Shown here in pieces: positions 7,446 through 14,081 of a stretch of DNA of 24,022 bases. Below the pieces are notes generated by a model. It was not told the DNA's origin and did not search any database. It saw only the letters and a list, made by a program, of their open reading frames with translations. Source of the stretch: JBFGWM01 sp041588495 (GTDB lineage Bacteria; Pseudomonadota; Gammaproteobacteria; Pseudomonadales; JBFGWM01). The number at the start of each line of letters is the position of its first letter. The stretch's first letter is position 1. The stretch is taken from NCBI GenBank assembly GCA_041588495.1, contig JBFGWM010000014.1, forward strand, positions 1 to 24,022, given 5' to 3'. The translations under genes were made by a program, and so were the position numbers.

Positions 7446-7979
7446 ATGTCACGTGTCGCGAACGCACCTGTAGAGATCCCGAAAGGCGTCGATGTCACTG
7501 TCGATGGCGGACTGGTGTCGGTCAAGGGCAAAAATGTCCAACTCCGGGCGGACCTGTCTTCGGCCGTGAACATTGTCCGGGATGGAGATACCCTGACGTT
7601 TGCTGCGGCCAATAACAGTTCGCACAGCAACGCCCAGGCGGGAACAGCACGCGCGGTCGTGAATAACATGATTGTTGGCGTTGCATCCGGGTTTGAAAAA
7701 CGCCTGCAATTGATTGGGGTCGGTTACCGGGCCCAGGTGCAGGGGAATCTGGTGAACCTGACGGTTGGCTATTCCCATCCGGTCCAATACACGTTGCCGG
7801 AAGGGATCACGGCCGAAACACCCTCCCAAACTGAAATTGTGATCAAGGGTGCTGACAAGCAGCAGGTGGGCCAGGTTGCAGCGGAAATCCGCTCCGTGCG
7901 GCCGCCAGAACCTTACAAGGGCAAGGGCGTCCGGATCGATGGCGAATACGTGCGTCGCAAAGAAGCGAAGAAGAAGTAA
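7446..7979 (+). CDS. rplF: 50S ribosomal protein L6
   Basis: L6 consists of two similar domains and lies near the GTPase-associated centre and the sarcin-ricin loop. The product is 177 residues, equal to E. coli. Visible signatures are GVGYRAQVQGNLVNLTVGYS in the second domain and the C-terminal stretch IRSVRPPEPYKGKGVR followed by YVRRKEAKKK. The Shine-Dalgarno sequence is weak, with only a GGA about 8 bases upstream of the ATG. rplR follows after 6 bp. Confidence 0.98.
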   Translation: MSRVANAPVEIPKGVDVTVDGGLVSVKGKNVQLRADLSSAVNIVRDGDTLTFAAANNSSHSNAQAGTARAVVNNMIVGVASGFEKRLQLIGVGYRAQVQGNLVNLTVGYSHPVQYTLPEGITAETPSQTEIVIKGADKQQVGQVAAEIRSVRPPEPYKGKGVRIDGEYVRRKEAKKK

Positions 7980-7985
7980 CAGCAG

Positions 7986-8336
7986 ATGAATATCAGGAAA
8001 AAGGAAAGAATGCGGCGTGCCAAACGGGGCCGCATGCAAATGCGCAAGCTGGGCGCGGTGCGCCTGTGCGTGCACCGGACCCCGCGGCACATTTATGCGC
8101 AGGTGATCTCGCCCGAGGGCGACAAGGTGCTCGTATCCGCCTCGACGCTGGACAAGGAACTGCGCGAAGGCGTAACCGGCAACCAGGATGCGGCAGCCCG
8201 GGTGGGGCGCGCAATCGCGGAGCGCGCGCGCGCGGCGGGCGTCGAAAAGGTCGCCTTCGATCGTTCCGGATTTCAGTATCACGGTCGGGTGAAAGCGTTG
8301 GCGGAAGCTGCACGCGAAGCCGGACTACAGTTCTAG
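7986..8336 (+). CDS. rplR: 50S ribosomal protein L18
   Basis: L18 binds 5S rRNA and carries it into the central protuberance together with L5. The product is 116 residues; E. coli has 117. The basic N terminus NIRKKERMRRAKRGRMQMRK and the motifs RLCVHRTPRHIYAQVI and FDRSGFQYHGRVKALAEAAR are family-typical. The closely spaced start after rplF and the 10-bp gap to rpsE suggest tight co-translation. Confidence 0.98.
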   Translation: MNIRKKERMRRAKRGRMQMRKLGAVRLCVHRTPRHIYAQVISPEGDKVLVSASTLDKELREGVTGNQDAAARVGRAIAERARAAGVEKVAFDRSGFQYHGRVKALAEAAREAGLQF

Positions 8337-8346
8337 GGGTAATATC

Positions 8347-8856
8347 GTGGCGAGTGCTGATCTGAAGGGGAACGAAGGTTACCAGGAGAAGTTGGTCCAG
8401 GTTAACCGTGTCGCCAAGGTGGTCAAGGGAGGTCGGATCTTCGGATTTACGGCCCTGACCGTCGTGGGCGATGGCAATGGCAAGGTTGGTTTCGGTCGCG
8501 GTAAGGCACGCGAAGTGCCGGTGGCGATTCAGAAAGCGCTCGACGCTGCTCGCAAGAATATGATCAATGTGAAGATGCGGGGCAGCACCTTGCAGTACCC
8601 GATGAAATCCCGTCACGGGTCTTCTCTGGTCTACATGCAGCCGGCATCGGAAGGTACCGGCATCATCGCTGGTGGCGCAATGCGCGCGGTGTTTGAGGTT
8701 GCCGGTATCCAGAACGTACTCGCCAAGTGCTACGGATCCACGAACCCGGTTAACGTGGTGCGCGCGACCTTTGAAGGGCTGCGTGACATGCAGTCTCCGG
8801 ATGATGTGGCTGCCCGGCGCGGCAAGTCGTTAGATGAAATCCTGGGGCAGAACTGA
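8347..8856 (+). CDS. rpsE: 30S ribosomal protein S5
   Basis: S5 joins S3 and S4 in the mRNA-entry helicase and affects decoding accuracy; spectinomycin-resistance mutations map to its N-terminal domain in E. coli. The product is 169 residues; E. coli has 167. The double-stranded RNA-binding type N-terminal domain shows VNRVAKVVKGGRIFGFTAL and VGDGNGKVGFGRGKAREVP. The C-terminal part has GGAMRAVFEVAGIQNVLAK. It starts with GTG at 8347 after an AGGGGT site. Its TGA shares one base with the rpmD ATG (8856). Confidence 0.98.
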   Translation: MASADLKGNEGYQEKLVQVNRVAKVVKGGRIFGFTALTVVGDGNGKVGFGRGKAREVPVAIQKALDAARKNMINVKMRGSTLQYPMKSRHGSSLVYMQPASEGTGIIAGGAMRAVFEVAGIQNVLAKCYGSTNPVNVVRATFEGLRDMQSPDDVAARRGKSLDEILGQN

Positions 8857-9056
8857 TGGCGGAAAAATCCACCCTAGAAGTGACGCTTTTCAAGAGTCCG
8901 ATTAAGCGATCCTCGGATCACCGGGCTTGTGTGCGCGGCCTCGGCCTTCGGCGTGTTGGGCACACCGTTTCGGTTGAGGACACTCCTGCCGTACGCGGCA
9001 TGATTAACAAGGTGTCCTACATGGTCCGTATCGAAGGCCAGCAGGTCCAGGGGTAA
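8856..9056 (+). CDS. rpmD: 50S ribosomal protein L30
   Basis: L30 is a small bacterial-type 50S protein. The product is 66 residues; E. coli has 59, and the extra residues are at the ends. LFKSPIKRSSDHRACVRGLG and RRVGHTVSVEDTPAVRGMI fit the family well. Translation is probably coupled to rpsE through the TGATG overlap. rplO begins 13 bp downstream. Confidence 0.97.
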   Translation: MAEKSTLEVTLFKSPIKRSSDHRACVRGLGLRRVGHTVSVEDTPAVRGMINKVSYMVRIEGQQVQG

Positions 9057-9069
9057 AAGGGAAACTACG

Positions 9070-9504
9070 ATGCAACTGCATACATTGAGCCCCGCACAGG
9101 GCAGCAAGCGCGACGCGAAGCGTGCTGGCCGCGGTATTGGCAGTGGCCTCGGGAAGACCGGCGGCCGTGGTCACAAAGGCCAGAAATCCCGTACCGGTGG
9201 CAGCGTGAAGCCCGGGTTTGAGGGTGGCCAGATGCCGATCCAGCGGCGTCTTCCGAAGTTTGGCTTCAAGACGCAGAAGGCGCGTGAAACCGCGGAGATC
9301 CGTCTTGGCGAGCTGAATGCCCTGGATGCCGAGGTCATCAACCTGGACGTCCTGAAGTCGGCGAACCTGGTCACCAAGAACATCCGGTTTGCCAAGGTGA
9401 TCCTTTCTGGCGAGCTGAGCAAGGCCGTCAAGATCGAGGGATTGCGTGTAACGAAGGGAGCCCGCCAGGCCATTGAGGCTGCGGGTGGCAGCGTCGCGGA
9501 CTGA
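9070..9504 (+). CDS. rplO: 50S ribosomal protein L15
   Basis: L15 is a late-assembling 50S protein with a long extended N-terminal tail that runs through 23S rRNA. The product is 144 residues, the E. coli length. The glycine- and arginine-rich tail includes GRGIGSGLGKTGGRGHKGQK and then a PGFEGGQMPIQRRLPKFGF segment; the globular C-terminal part ends TKGARQAIEAAGGSVAD. AAAGGGAA precedes the ATG. secY follows after 37 bp. Confidence 0.98.
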   Translation: MQLHTLSPAQGSKRDAKRAGRGIGSGLGKTGGRGHKGQKSRTGGSVKPGFEGGQMPIQRRLPKFGFKTQKARETAEIRLGELNALDAEVINLDVLKSANLVTKNIRFAKVILSGELSKAVKIEGLRVTKGARQAIEAAGGSVAD

Positions 9505-9541
9505 CGTCCGGGATAGCTGAGCACACGGAGCGATACGACAA

Positions 9542-10882
9542 ATGGCGCGCGAGCAGGCCCTTTCAGCGGCGAAGCAAATGGCCTCCTCCGGGGGGTTGAG
9601 TGAGCTGTGGGCGCGACTGAAGTTCGTCATTCTGGCGATCATCGTTTACCGTATTGGTGCTCACCTTCCGGTCCCGGGTATTAATCCGGATCGCCTCGCA
9701 GCGCTGTTCGAGCAGAATCAGGGGACGATCCTCAGCCTGTTCAACATGTTTTCAGGCGGGGCGCTGGAGCGCATGAGTATTCTTGCGCTGGGAATCATGC
9801 CCTACATCTCAGCTTCCATCATCATGCAGCTCATGACCGCGGTGACCCCGAGTCTTGAGCAGCTTAAGAAGGAAGGCGAGGCGGGTCGGCGAAAAATTTC
9901 CCAGTACACCCGCTACGGAACGCTCGTGCTCGCGCTGATCCAGGCCACCGGGATGTCGGTGGGGCTCGCCAACCAGGGCGTGGCGTTCCATACCGGGTTT
10001 AGTTTTTATTTTGTCGCGGTAACCACCCTTGTCACGGGCGCCATCTTCCTGATGTGGCTCGGCGAGCAGATGACCGAACGTGGCGTGGGGAACGGAATTT
10101 CGCTGCTGATCTTCGCCGGGATCGTAGCCGGGTTGCCGGCGGCTATTGGGCAGTCTTTTGAACAGGCTCGGCAGGGCGAGATCAACATTGTTGCGCTGCT
10201 GGTGATCGGGGCCATTGCGGTCGCAGTGATCGGGCTGATCGTGTTCATTGAACGTGGGCAGCGCAGGATCACGGTGAACTATGCCAAACGCCAGCAGGGA
10301 CGCCGGGTTTATGCGGCCCAAAGCAGCCATTTGCCGTTGAAAGTAAACATGGCGGGTGTGATTCCGGCTATTTTCGCCAGCAGCATCCTGTTGTTTCCGG
10401 CTTCGATCGGCCAGTGGTTCGGTCAATCCGAGGGCCTGGAATGGTTTCAGGACATTGCGTTGGCTCTGGCACCCGGGCAGCCGCTGAATATCGTGCTGTT
10501 CTCCGCCGGGATCATATTCTTTTGCTTTTTTTACACGGCGCTGGTGTTTAATCCCAAGGACGTTGCGGACAACCTGAAAAAATCGGGGGCGTTCATCCCG
10601 GGTATCCGTCCCGGCGAGCAGTCGGCGAAGTATATTGACGCGGTTTTGACCCGCCTGACACTGTTCGGCGCGATCTACGTGACCCTGGTGTGTCTTCTGC
10701 CACAGTTCATGGTCGTGGCGTGGAACGTACCGTTCTACTTCGGTGGGACGTCGCTGCTGATCGTCGTCGTCGTGGTTATGGATTTCATGGCGCAGGTCCA
10801 GTCCCACTTGATGTCGCACCAGTACGAGTCGCTGATGCGCAAGGCAAATCTGAAGGGTTACGGTGGATCCGGGGTCCGGTAA
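9542..10882 (+). CDS. secY: Sec translocon channel subunit SecY
   Basis: SecY is the inner-membrane pore of the SecYEG translocon, used for export and membrane protein insertion. The product has 446 residues; E. coli has 443. Ten hydrophobic helices can be traced, starting with LKFVILAIIVYRIGAHLPVPG and ending with the run of valines in LLIVVVVVMDFMAQVQS. Between helices lie conserved cytoplasmic loops, including FIPGIRPGEQSAKYID, which holds the arginine matching E. coli Arg357 at the SecA/ribosome interface. It sits between rplO and rpmJ as in the classical spc operon. The ribosome site is a modest CGGAG. Confidence 0.99.
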   Translation: MAREQALSAAKQMASSGGLSELWARLKFVILAIIVYRIGAHLPVPGINPDRLAALFEQNQGTILSLFNMFSGGALERMSILALGIMPYISASIIMQLMTAVTPSLEQLKKEGEAGRRKISQYTRYGTLVLALIQATGMSVGLANQGVAFHTGFSFYFVAVTTLVTGAIFLMWLGEQMTERGVGNGISLLIFAGIVAGLPAAIGQSFEQARQGEINIVALLVIGAIAVAVIGLIVFIERGQRRITVNYAKRQQGRRVYAAQSSHLPLKVNMAGVIPAIFASSILLFPASIGQWFGQSEGLEWFQDIALALAPGQPLNIVLFSAGIIFFCFFYTALVFNPKDVADNLKKSGAFIPGIRPGEQSAKYIDAVLTRLTLFGAIYVTLVCLLPQFMVVAWNVPFYFGGTSLLIVVVVVMDFMAQVQSHLMSHQYESLMRKANLKGYGGSGVR

Positions 10883-10909
10883 CCGCCAGTTTTTTGAGGA
10901 GTCGGTAAC

Positions 10910-11023
10910 GTGAAAGTACGAGCATCGGTCAAAAAAATGTGTCGTAACTGCAAGGTGATTCGCAGGAACGGCAGCGTGCGGGTGATCTGCAAGGAACCGC
11001 GCCACAAGCAGCGGCAGGGCTGA
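10910..11023 (+). CDS. rpmJ: 50S ribosomal protein L36, zinc-ribbon form
   Basis: L36 is the smallest 50S protein and stabilises 23S rRNA. The frame runs from GTG 10910 to TGA 11021-11023 and encodes 37 residues: MKVRASVKKMCRNCKVIRRN, then GSVRVICKEPRHKQRQG. The zinc ligands Cys11, Cys14, Cys27 and His32 are all present, so this is the zinc-binding form rather than the zinc-free paralogue. GAGGAG (10896-10901) lies 8 nt before the GTG. It closes the spc block, 27 bp after secY. Confidence 0.97.
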   Translation: MKVRASVKKMCRNCKVIRRNGSVRVICKEPRHKQRQG

Positions 11024-11058
11024 TCCCCCGGCTCCAGAGTCGTACGGATCGTAATCGC

Positions 11059-11087
11059 TTGATTTTTGGTGGTGCGGGCGGTATCCT
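11059..11087 (+). promoter_or_regulatory. Probable promoter of the alpha block
   Basis: TTGATT (11059-11064) and TATCCT (11082-11087) are separated by 17 bp, each matching four of six consensus bases. They lie in the 128-bp gap between rpmJ and rpsM, the largest gap inside the ribosomal cluster. Start of transcription near 11094 would leave a leader of about 58 nt before rpsM. A small CGCC/GGCG pairing (11092-11095 with 11104-11107) could form in that leader. No terminator hairpin with a T-tract is seen after rpmJ, so read-through from upstream is also likely. Confidence 0.5.
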
Positions 11088-11151
11088 TTTGCGCCTTTTT
11101 CGGGGCGTCCGCACCTCCGTGTATTACTTGAGAAGGGACAGGGTGAACTGA

Positions 11152-11508
11152 ATGGCCCGCGTAGCTGGGATCAACATTCCGGATAACAAGCACGTGTGGG
11201 TCTCTTTGACCTACATCTACGGTATCGGCCGTACCACCGCGTACGCGATTTGTGCGAAGAGCGGGGTGAACCCGGCTTCCAAGGTGACCGATTTGTCGGA
11301 TGCCGATCTTGAGCAGATTCGTACCGAAGTCGGACGGCTCACCGTGGAAGGTGACCTGCGCCGGTCGCGTCAGATGAGCATCAAGCGTCTCATGGACCTC
11401 GGGACGTACCGCGGGATTCGGCATCGTCGGGGCCTCCCCGTACGCGGCCAGCGATCAAAAACGAATGCGCGCACCCGCAAGGGCCCGCGGAAACCGATCA
11501 AACGATAA
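11152..11508 (+). CDS. rpsM: 30S ribosomal protein S13
   Basis: S13 lies in the 30S head, bridges to the 50S and contacts P-site tRNA through its basic tail. The product is 118 residues, the E. coli length. MARVAGINIPDNKHVWVSLT, YGIGRTTAYAICAKSGVN and the C-terminal GLPVRGQRSKTNARTRKG are diagnostic. AAGGGA and AGGGTG upstream of the ATG serve as the ribosome site. It is the first gene of the alpha block. Confidence 0.98.
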   Translation: MARVAGINIPDNKHVWVSLTYIYGIGRTTAYAICAKSGVNPASKVTDLSDADLEQIRTEVGRLTVEGDLRRSRQMSIKRLMDLGTYRGIRHRRGLPVRGQRSKTNARTRKGPRKPIKR

Positions 11509-11532
11509 TCACTTGGCGAGTACGGCATAACC

Positions 11533-11922
11533 ATGGCAAAGGCTGGAACGCGATCCCGGAAACGGGTGAAGAGAATGGTGACGGACGGTGTGGCACACGT
11601 GCACGCCTCCTTCAACAACACGATCGTGACGATCACGGACCGCCAGGGCAATGCGGTCAGCTGGGCAACTTCCGGCGGCTCCGGCTTTCGTGGTTCCCGG
11701 AAAAGCACCCCGTTTGCGGCCCAGGTGGCCGCAGAACGTGCGGCCACGGTGGCCGTGGAATGCGGTATGAAGAACGTGGACGTCCGGGTCAAGGGTCCGG
11801 GACCGGGCCGCGAGTCGGCGGTTCGCGCATTGAATGCCGCCGGCCTCAAGATCACCAATATCGCGGATGTCACGCCGATCCCGCACAACGGTTGTCGCGC
11901 GCCGAAGAAACGCCGCGTTTGA
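11533..11922 (+). CDS. rpsK: 30S ribosomal protein S11
   Basis: S11 is a 30S platform protein near the E site and the Shine-Dalgarno helix. The product is 129 residues, as in E. coli. Family signatures are DGVAHVHASFNNTIVTITDR, SGGSGFRGSRKSTPFAAQ and the end DVTPIPHNGCRAPKKRRV, including the NG step that forms isoaspartate in E. coli S11. It follows rpsM by 24 bp. Confidence 0.98.
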   Translation: MAKAGTRSRKRVKRMVTDGVAHVHASFNNTIVTITDRQGNAVSWATSGGSGFRGSRKSTPFAAQVAAERAATVAVECGMKNVDVRVKGPGPGRESAVRALNAAGLKITNIADVTPIPHNGCRAPKKRRV

Positions 11923-11951
11923 CCGGATCGACATATTACTGGAGTTGTTGA

Positions 11952-12572
11952 ATGGCAAGGTACCTGGGTCCCAAATGCAAACTCTCGCGGCGCGAGGGAA
12001 CCGACCTCTTTCTGAAAAGTGGTGTCCGATCCCTGGAGTCCAAGTGCCGGGCTGAATCGGCGCCCGGTCAGCAGGGGCAGCGTCGTGGTCGCCTTTCCGA
12101 TTACGGTGTGCAGCTCCGCGAAAAGCAAAAAGTACGGCGTATCTACGGCGTACTGGAAAAGCAGTTTCGTAATTACTACAAGGCGGCCGCGCAGCAGAAG
12201 GGCGCGACGGGTGAGAACCTGTTGCAACTGCTGGAAGGTCGTCTGGACAACGTCGTCTATCGGATGGGATTCGGTGCGACCCGGTCGGAAGCACGGCAGG
12301 TGGTGAGTCACAAGGCGGTTCTCGTCAACGGCAAGACGGTCAACATCGCTTCCTACCAGGTCCAGCCGGGCGATGTCGTTTCCATTCGCGAGAAGTCCCG
12401 CAACCAACTGCGTATCCAGTCCGCTTTGGCACTGGCCGAGCAGCGGGGTGACCTCCCCTGGGTGGAAGTGGATCGCAAGAAGATGGAAGGCGTGTTCAAG
12501 AACGTCCCGGATCGCGAAGACCTGCCGGCGGAGATCAACGAAAACGCGATCGTGGAATTGTATTCCAAGTAA
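11952..12572 (+). CDS. rpsD: 30S ribosomal protein S4
   Basis: S4 starts 30S assembly, takes part in decoding accuracy and the ribosomal helicase, and in E. coli represses the alpha operon. The product is 206 residues, the E. coli length. MARYLGPKCKLSRREGTDLF opens the protein and the S4 RNA-binding domain follows with LEGRLDNVVYRMGFGATRSE and VNGKTVNIASYQVQPGD. GGAG (11941-11944) is 7 nt upstream of the ATG. rpoA starts 57 bp later. Confidence 0.98.
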   Translation: MARYLGPKCKLSRREGTDLFLKSGVRSLESKCRAESAPGQQGQRRGRLSDYGVQLREKQKVRRIYGVLEKQFRNYYKAAAQQKGATGENLLQLLEGRLDNVVYRMGFGATRSEARQVVSHKAVLVNGKTVNIASYQVQPGDVVSIREKSRNQLRIQSALALAEQRGDLPWVEVDRKKMEGVFKNVPDREDLPAEINENAIVELYSK

Positions 12573-12629
12573 ACGCGGGCTGACGCCGTTCCGATCAATA
12601 TACGAATTCGAAAATTTACAGGTGGGTGC

Positions 12630-13628
12630 ATGGAATCTTCAGTGACTGAACTCTTGACTCCGAGGAACATCGAGATCCAGGAAACCGGTAAGAACCGGGC
12701 AAAGATCGTTCTGGAGCCGCTGGAACGCGGGTTCGGCCACACGCTGGGAAATGCGCTGCGGCGGATCCTGCTGTCTTCGATGCCTGGTTGTGCCATTACC
12801 GAGGTACAGATTGACGGTGTTCTTCACGAGTACAGCGCGATTGAAGGCTGCCGGGAAGACGTCATCGAGATTTTCCTCAACCTGAAGGAAGTCGCGATTC
12901 GTCTCGACGGGCGCGACCGGGTGGAACTGCAGCTTTCCAAGAAGGGTGCGGGTCCGGTCACGGCTGGGGACATCCAGGCTGCGCAGGGCGTTTCGATTGC
13001 CAATCCGGAACACGTGATTGCCAACCTCAACGACAGCGGCGACCTCAGTATGCGCATGATCGTTGAGCGTGGTCGTGGCTACCAACCGGCAGACCAGCGC
13101 GGCAGCGAAGAAGAAACCCGGCCCATCGGCAGCCTGCAGTTGGATGCATCCTTCAGCCCGGTGCACCGGGTTTCCTACGTGGTTGAATCCGCGCGGGTGG
13201 AGCAGCGTACCGACCTCGACAAGCTGATCATCGAGATGGAAACCAACGGCACCCTCGATCCCGAAGAAGCCGTGCGGCGCGCTGCGACGATTCTGCAGCG
13301 ACAGCTGGCGGTGTTCGTCGACCTGGAAGGCGATAACCTGCCGGAGCCGGCGCGTTACGAAAGCGAGATCGATCCGTTGCTGCTGCGCCCTGTGGACGAC
13401 CTGGAACTCACGGTGCGTTCGGCGAACTGTCTGAAGGCCGAAAACATTTATTACATCGGTGACCTGATTCAGCGCACCGAAGTCGAACTTCTCAAAACGC
13501 CGAATCTTGGCAAGAAATCCCTGACCGAGATCAAGGACGTTCTGGCGTCCCGCGGCCTCGCACTGGGCACCCGCCTGGAGAACTGGCCGCCGCCGAGCCT
13601 GGCCGCTGAAGAGCAGCGGACAGCCTGA
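12630..13628 (+). CDS. rpoA: RNA polymerase alpha subunit
   Basis: Alpha dimerises to nucleate core RNA polymerase and its C-terminal domain contacts UP elements and activators. The product is 332 residues; E. coli has 329. The N-terminal domain shows LERGFGHTLGNALRRILLSS (31-50). After a linker, the C-terminal domain (about 250-320) carries LTVRSANCLKAENIYYIGDL, with Arg263 matching E. coli Arg265 in DNA binding, and TPNLGKKSLTEIKDVL. AGGTGGGT (12620-12627) precedes the ATG. The 57-bp gap before it is AT-rich but holds no convincing promoter. Confidence 0.99.
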   Translation: MESSVTELLTPRNIEIQETGKNRAKIVLEPLERGFGHTLGNALRRILLSSMPGCAITEVQIDGVLHEYSAIEGCREDVIEIFLNLKEVAIRLDGRDRVELQLSKKGAGPVTAGDIQAAQGVSIANPEHVIANLNDSGDLSMRMIVERGRGYQPADQRGSEEETRPIGSLQLDASFSPVHRVSYVVESARVEQRTDLDKLIIEMETNGTLDPEEAVRRAATILQRQLAVFVDLEGDNLPEPARYESEIDPLLLRPVDDLELTVRSANCLKAENIYYIGDLIQRTEVELLKTPNLGKKSLTEIKDVLASRGLALGTRLENWPPPSLAAEEQRTA

Positions 13629-13668
13629 GTATCTCGGGAAACCGACACGGATATTGGAAAACTAGGTC

Positions 13669-14061
13669 ATGCGACATCTTAAGAGTGGTAAGAAACTGAA
13701 TCGCACCAGTTCGCATCGCACCGCGATGTATCGGAACATGGTTGCGTCCCTGGTGGAGCATGAAGCGATCCGCACCACCCTGCCGAAGGCCAAGGAACTG
13801 CGTCGCGTGGTGGAGCCGCTGATTACGGTTGCCCGCGAAGACACGGTCGCTAACCGTCGCCTGGTGTTCAACCGGATTCGCGACAAGAAGGCCGTTGGCA
13901 AGTTGTTCAGCGACCTGGGGCCGCGCTTCGCGAATCGTCCGGGTGGTTACCTGCGGGTGCTCAAGGCGGGTTTCAGGGCTGGTGACCAGGCGCCGATGGC
14001 GTACGTCGAGCTGGTTGATCGCGCGACGCCTGCTTCCGTTGAGGTGCCGACCGAAGACTGA
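13669..14061 (+). CDS. rplQ: 50S ribosomal protein L17
   Basis: L17 is a 50S protein near the tunnel exit. The product is 130 residues; E. coli has 127. The N terminus MRHLKSGKKLNRTSSHRTAM and the motif LRRVVEPLITVAREDTVANR are typical, as is RPGGYLRVLKAGFRAGDQAP. It is the last gene of the ribosomal cluster, 20 bp from the end of convergent uvrA. The transcript terminator lies 42 bp beyond its stop, inside uvrA. Confidence 0.98.
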   Translation: MRHLKSGKKLNRTSSHRTAMYRNMVASLVEHEAIRTTLPKAKELRRVVEPLITVAREDTVANRRLVFNRIRDKKAVGKLFSDLGPRFANRPGGYLRVLKAGFRAGDQAPMAYVELVDRATPASVEVPTED

Positions 14062-14081
14062 CCGAGGCCCTTGCCTGGTAA

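Noticed and set aside
9809..11005. 398-codon - strand open frame
   Set aside because: It is antisense to secY and rpmJ; its low-complexity His/Asp/Gln content reflects the complement of membrane-helix codons.
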